Assembly: GCA_010093685.1 (NCBI GenBank)
Contig: MU006231.1
Location: forward strand, 1,141,240-1,205,239
From: Ophiobolus disseminans
Lineage: Eukaryota > Ascomycota > Dothideomycetes > Pleosporales > Phaeosphaeriaceae
DNA: 64,000 nt
Reading direction: 5' to 3'
Position numbers and translations under genes: made by a program. Of the stretch, positions 1-9,000 are shown piece after piece (position 1 is the stretch's first letter; every line of letters starts with the position of its first letter). A model generated the notes under the pieces. It was not told where the DNA came from and made no database searches. It worked only from the letters and a program-made list of their open reading frames with translations.

Positions 1-564
1 GAGGAGGATGGTTACGAGCTTCATGGTGGCTGATGTGATGTTGCAAAATAGAAAGTGCGGATGTTGTATGTTGTATGTTGTGAGATGAGATAAAAAGAGG
101 TATATGGCAGTTAGAGAGCTATGAATACAGTAGCTCCAAAGCATCCAGAGACACTTGCGCACCAATGGAGAAGCTAGTTCGGGTAGAATCATTGCGCACA
201 GGGTACAAACACGAGGAGTAGCACCAATAATACCATGCTCACATTGATGGAGCACAATGCCACCATGGTGGATCTTGATGCCGTGGTGCTCGTGGTGCCT
301 CTTGTGTGAGAAAACTTGAAAGAGGCGATGCGCTTACACCAGATCCATCACATCACATTACTCTCGTACATAACTTCGAAGCACATGTGACAAAATCTGA
401 AGTACGTGAGACGAGGCTATTTCCGTGTGTGCATGAGTTTCACGTGTGTAGACCATGGAAGAGGGTTATTTGCTTTTAAACGGCTGCAGTCTTCAAGGGA
501 CACCTTTGTTGTCTTGTGTCGCTGCTCTTCTTAGAAACTGGCTACCGAAAAAGTTCGCACGAAA
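1..564. other. Left edge, no gene seen
   Basis: No convincing coding region, RNA gene or repeat is visible. The stretch precedes the 3' end of the minus-strand HIS6 gene, so part of it is probably that gene's 3' untranslated region. Short AT-rich runs near positions 50-110 are not enough to call a repeat. Confidence 0.5.
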
Positions 565-1442
565 CTACTCCTGGCCCTTGTTCCACTTGACACATTCCTC
601 GAACTTGACGCCTGAGCCTCCAAAGATATCCAGAGCACTGCCAATGGTCAAGTCCACCTTGCCATGACTGAGCTCTTTGACTAGTTCGAGGTCCTCAATG
701 GCCCTGCCGCCACCAGCGTACGTCACGGGGATGCTGCACCATTCTGCCAACTTGCTAACGAGCTCGTGGTCTATGCCGCGCTGCAGACCCTCAACGTCGG
801 CGGCGTGGATCAAGAATTCGGAGCAGCGTGGCTCGAGCAGGGATATTGACTCTGTGGGCTTTGTTAGCCTGCTCACGCTATTAAACAGCGACTACATACC
901 CTGGTTCAACTCGAAGTCTGTAATCGTCTGCCATTTGTTCGTGGCCACAAACCACTTGTCGTCTTTCCTTCGACAGCTGAGGTCGATGACGAGCTTTGAC
1001 TTGTCATTGTTTAGAGCCTGCAGGATCGCTTTGAGGCGGTCCATGGAGAATGTGGAGTCTGGGAAAAGATACGATGTTATGATTACCTACTGCGTGCCTC
1101 GTTAACTTACGTTTTGCCTACTATATTGCCGCGACTCACTCTCTCAGCACCCCTGGCAATCCACTCTGCTGCGTTCTTCTCCGTGATGCCGCCGCCAACC
1201 TGCATGCCGCCTTGCCATGCGTGCAACGCTTCCTTTGCAGCTTCATCGTTACCTGGGCCGAGCATTATCACGTGAGCACCCGTCAACTCATGCTGTCTAT
1301 ACAGGTCGGCGTAGTATGCGGACGGATGCTCGGAGGTCCAGTTGGTCTTGAGGACATCGGGCGTGGTGGTAGAAAGCGTGCCACCGACGATCTGCTTCAC
1401 ACTGCCGGCGTGTAGGTCTATACAAGGGCGGAAACGCGTCAT
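565..1442 (-). CDS. HIS6: Phosphoribosylformimino-AICAR ribotide isomerase (HisA/HIS6), histidine biosynthesis
   Basis: This enzyme performs the fourth step of histidine biosynthesis, an Amadori isomerisation of ProFAR to PRFAR in the cytosol. Three exons give 258 aa: 1442-1140, 1086-900 and 851-565. Intron 1 is GTGAGT...TAG in phase 0 and intron 2 is GTATGT...CAG in phase 1; splicing restores one continuous frame. Visible motifs are the N-terminal FRPCIDLHAG, with Asp9 in the position of the catalytic acid, the phosphate loops QVGGGITE and TYAGGGRAIEDL, the VIITSYLFPDS strand and ADVEGLQRGID. The length matches eukaryotic HIS6 (about 260 aa). The ATG at 1442 is chosen because the family starts almost directly with this beta strand; an upstream in-frame Met at 1538 would add 32 unrelated residues. 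Its 5' end lies only about 170 bp from the divergent FAF1-like gene, so the two probably share a promoter. Confidence 0.93.
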
Positions 1443-1612
1443 TGTGGCGGCCGACTGTGTTGCAATAGTGTGTGAACGAGGTTTGAAGGTTGGTATGCGG
1501 GGGAGGGGTGAAAGACGGAGGTCCGCAAAGCTTGGCAAGAAATATTAAGCGTGATAATTCCAGATGCCAAACTAAGAACGACAACACCATTTCTCCCCAA
1601 CCACCAGCTGTA

Positions 1613-2497
1613 ATGGCACCCTCTCTCGGCAAACGGAAGCGCATAAGTCGCAAAGACCTTGAATGGCCATCACCCTCTCCTTCACTATCATCAGACTCAG
1701 GCGACTGTGAGGGCGAAGACGTGCAAGCAATATTCCGGCGCGCATTCGAGGGCAAGTTCAAGCCACTCCCTACCGAGCACAAGAAGCCAAAAATTGAGGA
1801 CAAAGAGGTTGTACAAGATAAAGAGACAGAAGACGATGATTCGGACTGGTCAGGCCTAAGTGATGAGGAAGATGAGGTCGAGGTTGTCGAGTTCAAAGAT
1901 GCGCGCCTCGACCCTGATGAAGACTCGAGAGCAGAGATGAAAGCTTTCATGTCATCCAAGCCACCCACGTCTACATCAGCCCCTTCCAAGTCTCTCACGG
2001 TCAAAAAGAAACAAGACGACAGTGAGCTTAGTGAAGTCACGAATCTCAAGAATGACCAAGCACTCCAGAAGCTCCTCCGCGAATCGCATCTTCTGTCCAC
2101 ATCGTCATCCGGCACCTCGACCCCCTCACTATCAGCCACCGGTATCGCGAGACACAAATCCACCGATCTACATCTACAGTCTCTTGGGGCAAAGGGCTCC
2201 GTCTTCACGCAGAAGAAGATGCCCATGGCACAACGGAAGCACATGGTACAAAAGGCGCGCACCACGGAGGAGAAGAGGAGAGCGGCGGCAAAGGAGGCTG
2301 GCATCATATTGGAGAGACCCACAATGGGGACTTCTGCAGGCAAGAGAGACGCGAACCGGAAGAGGGAACAGGCAGTGGGGCTTCCAAGTGTCGGAAAATT
2401 CAGAGGAGGCACCCTGAGCTTGAGTAAGAAGGACGTGCGGAGTATCACGGGCGGTGGTAGCAAAGACAAGGGGAAGGCGAAGAAAGGCAGGCGCTGA
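1613..2497 (+). CDS. FAF1: Faf1-like nucleolar protein (40S ribosome assembly, DUF4602 family)
   Basis: Predicted intronless, 294 aa, basic protein with an acidic middle. Faf1 relatives act in the nucleolus in early processing of the small ribosomal subunit. Seen here: a Lys/Arg-rich start (LGKRKRISRKDLEW), a Ser/Pro stretch, and the segment VQAIFRRAFEGKFKPL, typical of the family. An acidic DDSDWSGLSDEEDE block follows, then a basic C-terminal half with QKKMPMAQRKHMVQKAR, KRDANRKREQAVGLPSVGKF and FRGGTLSLSKKDVRSI, the family's end signature. The start at 1613 is the first ATG giving MAPSLGKRKR; the frame stays open upstream but runs into the HIS6 promoter. It is divergent from HIS6. The Faf1 assignment is by motif memory only. 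Confidence 0.75.
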   Translation: MAPSLGKRKRISRKDLEWPSPSPSLSSDSGDCEGEDVQAIFRRAFEGKFKPLPTEHKKPKIEDKEVVQDKETEDDDSDWSGLSDEEDEVEVVEFKDARLDPDEDSRAEMKAFMSSKPPTSTSAPSKSLTVKKKQDDSELSEVTNLKNDQALQKLLRESHLLSTSSSGTSTPSLSATGIARHKSTDLHLQSLGAKGSVFTQKKMPMAQRKHMVQKARTTEEKRRAAAKEAGIILERPTMGTSAGKRDANRKREQAVGLPSVGKFRGGTLSLSKKDVRSITGGGSKDKGKAKKGRR

Positions 2498-3701
2498 ACC
2501 TCAAAGGCGAATATCTCCATGCTGAACGGACCGTAACGGACCCTGCAACACCATTGGCGTTGTCATCGCACATCGCATATCGCCTGATCAACGCTGATGT
2601 CGAACTTGCCTTGAACCGTAATCTCTCAGTACTACGACAACCCGGTCGCTTCCACCTCGCTAAACTGCGGATACGTTTGTTTCTTTTGCATCAATGGCTG
2701 GCCAGGCACAGACTCAACGAGTAGTGTCAGCTTGATTCTAGCCCACACCACGGATATGTGCCATGGTTGTAACCTCTCCAACGCGGCATCTTCGAGACGG
2801 ATTGTAGCAGGCGAACAGATCATGCAAAAGTGCGCTACCGTAATCTCTCTTCCTTGCATTACGACAATACCTCTGTCTTTGTACCTTGTGCCCTGCAGGT
2901 GAAACACTAGACGCTGGAGCCATTTTTTGCTACATTCCAAAACCTGCAAGTGTAGGAACATCAGACTTGGTGTGAGACGATGACAAGATTTGTGCAAGAC
3001 TGGATTCTACGATGAAGGACGCGAAAACAAGTGGCCGATCAAATTTTGGATTTGGATCTGGCTGACACGTTTAGGAAGGACTGAGGAACAGGCTCTAGCT
3101 TGAGACGTCCGAGTCGTCGTTCAATGCGTAAAATGGAAATGAATGAAAGCCTTCTAGGTTCGCCTGTATCACCGCATCAACATTGGGGAGGTTATGTAGC
3201 GCACCACAAGAGGCAGATCTATCAGGTGCGCATGATGCTTTGTTTCTGAGTATCATTCTCCCATATATGGCACATACCGGGTTGCCCATACCAGGTGTGC
3301 TTTGAATCGTGAATACGTTATTTTATTTTAGGCTGACATTGTGCAGATACAAAACCACCACGGGTGCTTCAACACTTCGAGATACTCAGCCTTGCCACAT
3401 CATCCAGTATTCACTGCCTCGAACTCGCGTGAGGACCAGTGAATTGACCTCGAGTGCCACTAGACCGTTTGTTGTTTGCGTTAGGCACGATGGGCCTATC
3501 TGCAGTCGCCATACTGTTATCATGGCTGTCGATGCACCACCAAGGTTTTTCATTCACAGAGTTGGATTACTGTCACAGTCAGCCCCCGCTCAGTCAAAGC
3601 AGTCCCTCCATTTGTTCCCCTTTCCAAGTTCCAATCGTCAAAGGCTCTCAACTCTAATAATTGGCACTCATCCAAGCCCATTTGGAAGATCCGAGACGAC
3701 A
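2498..3701. other. Intergenic stretch, no supported gene
   Basis: About 1.2 kb between two plus-strand genes. It holds short open frames on both strands, the longest being 121 codons on the minus strand at 2632-2997. None shows a recognisable domain or a partner exon. The frame of the downstream gene is open from about 3309 without an ATG suited to a start until 3520 or 3702, so part of this is its 5' untranslated region or promoter. Confidence 0.4.
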
Positions 3702-5339
3702 ATGACGCCACCAAAAATTGTTAACGTCAACCATAAGATGTCAGAGGCGTCTGCTCCTGGTCTGTCTCGGGCTAAGACGTTAGTGACACCAAGCTCACGT
3801 CCCCTTACGCCCATATCAGCAGTCCCTTCAGCACGCCGCAGAGGTCATCGTCTCACGTCACTATTCGACCGCTATCGGGTCCACGAGCCAGAATTCGAGA
3901 TGTTGACACCACCATCTCGAGCAGTAGCGCCACCCTCTCCACCACCACCGATCTCGAAGCACGCAAAAGCATTTGTTGATGCTTTGACAGCAAGTCGACT
4001 TTCGGATTTCTTGACCTGGATGTTATATTACGATATTGTTGACCTTCCGGACTCTCCCACTGCATGGTACCAGACGATCACGAACATGGATATGCGCGGC
4101 TGGGTAGCATTGGGGGATTTCTTGTCAAAGACGTCCAAGTCCATGGACACCGGCTATGGCTTTGATCTCGTCGTACTTGACGCCATATGCGACCGTATTA
4201 GCCTACAGCGTAGCACTGTTCACAGTATGCTGATTCACTTCGCAGATCACGAGAAGATGGAATACTCACTGACTGCCACTGTCTATAATCAGTGTCGAAA
4301 AAACTCCCTGTCGCCTTTCGAGACTCTCGAAGCTGTGCAAATGAAGCTCAAAGAGCTAAAAGAGCTAGCAAAACACCTCACGCCAACCAAAAACTCTATA
4401 TACGAAACTTGGCTTGCTCAGGTCATCAAGCAGATCGACCGAATACTCGAAAGCGTTATTGGGTCACGCATCGCTAATCTTCGCTCCGGCGCACCCTTGA
4501 TCACAGCGGCAACCTCAGAGCAATTGCCACAGAAAATCAAGGACGGTATTCAACTGACATACGCCTACGAGGTCATGCAGCTGAAACGCCAGGTGCCTTT
4601 GAACCGCTACGAGATCTATCCAGCGGTGATTATTAATCAATTCGAGACTCCTCCGCCATTGCCGCCTGGTGGTATAGGAAGTACAGCCGCGACAACACGC
4701 CATCAGATTATCCAATATTACACAGAGAACCAGATACTTCGCGCACAAGTCGCTGAGCTGCAGCGTGATAAGGAAAAACTACAAGATTCGAACTACAAGC
4801 TCGCACGCCGCTTTGCTACGCTCGCTCGGACGCCACTACGGAATCATGCCCTGTCCCCGACAAACGACATTTTTGCGTCATCCCAAGATAACACCCAGAC
4901 CCTCCAAATCCCACGAGACCCTACCCACCCACACTCACTCCCCCCTTCCCCCAATCCTCCACTCACAACCCCTCTCCCCACACACCCTTTCCCCAACTCT
5001 CCCAATCCCCAGCCCTCACACGCCCTCTCCTCAAAATACCACGACGTTTTCTCCGCCCTCGACACCCCGCCCTCGCCTCCCATCCGTCTTTCAGACCCTG
5101 CTACTGGCGGTCTTCTCGAGCCAAGCACTCCAGACAAATGGCCGTCGCACGCAGCGGGTTATGCGGTTGGCGCGGGGCGACGCAGCGGGATGATTTTCAC
5201 GGCGGACCAGAAGAATTTGGTGGCTGGGATTCGGGGGGCGACGCCGGAGTCAGAGGAGGGTAGTGGTGGTGATGGAGAGGTGGGTGAAGGGGATAATAAA
5301 TTGGGGACGCCGACGCCGGGGCCGCGGGATGGGCGGTAG
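3702..5339 (+). CDS. Unknown protein, Pro/Ser-rich ends with a helical middle and coiled coil
   Basis: I do not recognise this 545-aa intronless product. Residues 1-85 are Ser/Pro/Arg-rich and disordered-looking (PSSRPLTPISAVPSARRRGH). From about residue 90 to 330 it is a mixed alpha-helical region, including a hydrophobic FLTWMLYYDIVDLPDSP segment and KLKELKELAKHL. A coiled-coil candidate follows (NQILRAQVAELQRDKEKLQ). The last 170 residues are Pro/Ser/Thr-rich and then Gly/Glu-rich. The ATG at 3702 starts MTPPKIVNV. An alternative in-frame ATG at 3520 adds 61 residues without family-like character. The open length and codon use support a real gene; I cannot assign a function. Confidence 0.6.
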   Translation: MTPPKIVNVNHKMSEASAPGLSRAKTLVTPSSRPLTPISAVPSARRRGHRLTSLFDRYRVHEPEFEMLTPPSRAVAPPSPPPPISKHAKAFVDALTASRLSDFLTWMLYYDIVDLPDSPTAWYQTITNMDMRGWVALGDFLSKTSKSMDTGYGFDLVVLDAICDRISLQRSTVHSMLIHFADHEKMEYSLTATVYNQCRKNSLSPFETLEAVQMKLKELKELAKHLTPTKNSIYETWLAQVIKQIDRILESVIGSRIANLRSGAPLITAATSEQLPQKIKDGIQLTYAYEVMQLKRQVPLNRYEIYPAVIINQFETPPPLPPGGIGSTAATTRHQIIQYYTENQILRAQVAELQRDKEKLQDSNYKLARRFATLARTPLRNHALSPTNDIFASSQDNTQTLQIPRDPTHPHSLPPSPNPPLTTPLPTHPFPNSPNPQPSHALSSKYHDVFSALDTPPSPPIRLSDPATGGLLEPSTPDKWPSHAAGYAVGAGRRSGMIFTADQKNLVAGIRGATPESEEGSGGDGEVGEGDNKLGTPTPGPRDGR

Positions 5340-5691
5340 GTAGATGGGGTGGGTGTTTGGGTATGGGGGGTATAACACATAAGTATGTTGATTAATTGTA
5401 TCCTAGCACAAAAACACGTAACACTCGAAGTTGCTAGAGCCACACGTCGTACACTCTTGCTGTGTGCTATGAGATCAGAATGTCATCCCTCAGAGTTCAC
5501 TCTTGCACGCGAGACTGTAAGACATATTATGAGGATCTTATGAAATTCGATCCTCAAATCCCAGCTTTGCTGTACGTGTAGCCAACTCCATGTTATAGCG
5601 GTGAGAACCGTGCCCATGCTTGTGGTAGATTATCAGCCAGCCGTTGGCAACGACTAACTTCATCCTCAAACCACCTGCCCTCACCATCCGC
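5340..5691. other. Convergent 3' ends, no gene seen
   Basis: About 350 bp between the end of the plus-strand unknown gene and the end of the minus-strand UBC reading frame. The minus-strand frame that carries the VWA part stays open through here to 5538, but that frame has already been left by the UBC coding sequence, so I treat it as chance read-through. Confidence 0.45.
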
Positions 5692-6075
5692 CTACTCCAC
5701 AATATCCTCCCGCCATTCAGCACGCGTCTTGCTCGCATGCTTCTGAATGTGCTTCTGGGCCTCCTCTTTGAACTGCACCTCGTCCCAATGGTAGTTGAGC
5801 GTAACCACCGTTTTGATCGGATCGCTGAACTCAGGCACCAGCAACAGCGAGTAGATGATGTCGACGAGGTCCTTGTTGCTGGTATCGACTGTCCAGTTTC
5901 GATCGAGGACCGAGTGGCAGATTCGACCGTGACGATTGATGTTGGGATGGTAGATTGGTGTGATGAAGCGAGCGGTAGGCGCAAACATGGGGTAGTCGTC
6001 GCCCATCTCGATGTAGAGTAAGAACGTGCCACCAGTGTAGGTACTCTCAGGAGGTCCTTTGAACGAGGTAGTAAT
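5692..6075 (-). other. UBC (E2 ubiquitin-conjugating) domain segment
   Basis: Read in the frame ending at 5692, this segment shows FKGPPESTYTGGTFLLYIEM, YPMFAPTARFITPIYHPNIN and GRICHSVLDRNWTVD. The HPN motif followed by the Cys of GRIC is the classic E2 active site. The frame differs by one base from the upstream VWA frame, which ends with WKVVMQDQFGRF. In ordinary E2s the W..V segment leads almost directly into the GPP..T.Y.GG stretch, so about 18 residues are extra here. Confidence 0.85.
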
Positions 6076-9000
6076 TTTGCATCAAGCGAAAAACGGCCAA
6101 ACTGATCTTGCATCACGACCTTCCAGAGACCCATGTTCGGCTCCCAAATATATATGTCGTAATCTGGATGAGGATGTGCGCCAGAAATGCGAATCTCAGT
6201 ATGGATGCGGCTAAGGCGCAAATTGCCGTCCGTGCGAGTTCGAGATGCGTGTTTGGCGAAAGTACCAAGCTCCACGAAGGCTTCTGCCAATTGAGGAAGC
6301 TCTTTGCGCTCCGGAAAGACGTCTCGGCTTACATGCTCGACCGTAATCTCGTCGGTAGCCATGCGGAAGTTATAAAGCGAAGGGTTCATGCGGAATGCGT
6401 CACGGAAGCAATGCTCATCCTCATCTACAGAATCCATTTCTGATTCCGACTCTGGCTCCGACTCCGACGACTCGGGTCGCTCTAGAATTGAGAGTACGGG
6501 CTCCAACTCGCAAATTGCTATCGCTTCTTCCAGAGTCTTCGGTTCGAAATTGTAGCCATTGGTAAGGTAGGACATCGTCTGTAGATCCTCGTTGCTAGCG
6601 TTGCCCAGACAGAAACAGTCAAGAACGATTCCGTGACGCCACAATCTCGACGCAACATTCACCAAATCTTGTTGAGACTTGTTGTCTTCTCCGTCAGAGA
6701 TGCAGATGATTCGCAACTTTGCGTTCGGATATTGCTCTGTATAATCCTGGAGCTGATCTTGAGCAAGTGCAATGCTATCCCAGATAGCGGTATCGCCTGA
6801 AGGTGCCATACTATTGAGCTTGTGGCGAAAATTCTCAACAGCATTTGTGATACCTTGAGAGACGGAGGCTTTGGTCCCAAATGTAATAAGCCCAACGTGG
6901 GTCTTGAAGTTATACGCTAGGAGTCGATTGATGAATGCGTCGAACATCTGCTTCAGTACGTCAAGCCGGCTGAGCTGATTGCGCTCCCTCCTGGAGTTGG
7001 TAGGCGGCCGTCCGAGAGCAACCTTGAGAACCAGCGTTCGAGCACTCCCAGTGCTGTTTGAGACTCTAGTCGTCTCATCCATCTTGTCAACACATGACTC
7101 GTCCGTTAGAGTTCCTGTCGCGCAGGTGGCGTTGAGGTACTGAGATAGGCGCTCCCAAGGCCCCTCAATGACAGTCCCGTTCAGCTGGCCGTCACCTACA
7201 TCACGTAGCTGCGTCCATAAGACTAGGGAATCTTCCACGGCGGTCGTCGGATTTGCTGTGAACTTGGCGCGGTAGTATCGGAACACAGTAGACCCAACCG
7301 AACGCGTGCTATTCTTGGGCTCCCAAAATGACACCACGATCTGATCAAAGGTTTTGTCAAACACCTTAACTAAGCAGAGCTCTTCTGCCCCATGTGATCC
7401 GATCGAGGTTGCCTTGCCACCTAGAGGTGTGACGAAGACTGTGTGATCCTGATTTAGAAGGGAGCCGAGGGCTGCTGTTGTCGAGGGCAAACGAACATTT
7501 CGGTGTTGTAGCTCAAAGTCAGAGTGGCGCCATTTGGTCAATCGAAATGCCATTTCCTGCAACTCATACAGGGTGAGGTTACGCGGCAACATCAAAGACC
7601 ACGTATTGATGGGAGACTTGAGCACAACACGCATGAGGTGGGTATTGCCCCGGAGGCTCTTGTACTTGGAGATGATGTCGGATCCATTCAGGAACATAGC
7701 AACCTCTTCCTTCTTTGCTACATTGGGTCTGAGATCGAGGCTGGAAAGGACTAGGTTAGTGAGTGGTGATTTCTCGTTTGTCTGAAACCAGCGTTCAATG
7801 TTCTTCCGTTCGTATGTAAAGCCGTCCACGGTGGTGACAGGATCGCTCATGATCTCACTACTGATGTGGCAACACAAGTCGCGCGGTATCTCGAGCATAG
7901 GACCTGTTGGACCGCCCTGGTTCGAAGCCCTCGGAATGTCGGGCATAGTGTCACCAGGGTTCCAGAGAAGTGGATCTGGTGGATGGCCATCATCGCCCAG
8001 GCAAGTGAGTAGCCATGCGCAGATCAGAGTCGTGTACTTCTGCAGACCCATGTAACGGTTCTTGATAGTGTCCATCTCGCGCTCAATATCGTCTGCACGC
8101 GTTCTATAATGGTAGTGGCTAGATCGTCGCCTCAGCTTCTCAAGCTCCTTGGCCTTGGCTTCGATCTTGAGCATGTGGAATTGCTGTAGAATTTGTAGCA
8201 CCTTCTCAGCGTTCAGTCGTTTCTCATAATCGTCTCTACCTGTACGAATGATGGCAAGACAGTCATCGAATGACTCGTGTGTCCTGGGATACTCTTTAAG
8301 CTCGTCACTGTCGGGTAAGTGATACGCTGGATTCTCTGCCATGACTGTGCCTGAACCATTCGAGCTTGTGTTTCTGCCTCAATTGATCTGCGCGTCGGCA
8401 TCTTCGTTGTCCACGTCGACAAAGCCACAGCGCTCAGTCATGCTTTGGCTCAGATCAATGCAGATAACAGCGATCTCATCCGGATCTACCAGCTTTCGAT
8501 GTTGGTCACCGTATGCTTCGAACAATACGGTCCCGTCGGCTGTGCGTCGAGCGAGAATGGGTTCGAGAAGTTGCGTGATGATAGAGACATCTACTCCTTC
8601 CTCTTCCTTGGCACTTGTAGGTCTGAACAAGAGAATATCACGTCCAGCCTCCGCACAATCCGCTCGACCAATGTACACAGACAGAGAACCCTCTCGGTCG
8701 AGAGTCAACACTGGTGGCGTTGCAGACGGGAGAGCGGAAGGGGGTATGACGCTCAGCTGGTTGCGCGCACACAGACCTGCCAAGTATGACAGTTCTGAGT
8801 ACTCCGCTGGAGAGACGACAGTGTTGACATTGCCTCGATCAGCGTAGCGGGTGTTAGTATTGACGGCGTCAAAATCGAACGCAATAATTCGAGTTTTCGC
8901 GCCACCTGACAGTATGGCCGCACGACTCCCATGTGCCGTCGAAAGTAGAGATCTTCGCGGTGCTGGCGTCATTGGTCCACCTGAGAATTCCGGCTTCTTG

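Noticed and set aside
2632..2997. Minus-strand open frame of 121 codons as a gene
   Set aside because: No domain, no exon partner, no leader; it fits chance in an intergenic stretch.
3309..3701. Longer N-terminus for the 545-aa unknown protein
   Set aside because: The frame is open but starts at GTG; the extra sequence lacks family-like character, so ATG 3702 is preferred (ATG 3520 stays possible).
5538..5691. C-terminal extension of the VWA frame past the UBC domain
   Set aside because: The VWA-frame reading after 6060 is low-complexity Arg/Ser-rich shadow of the UBC frame.
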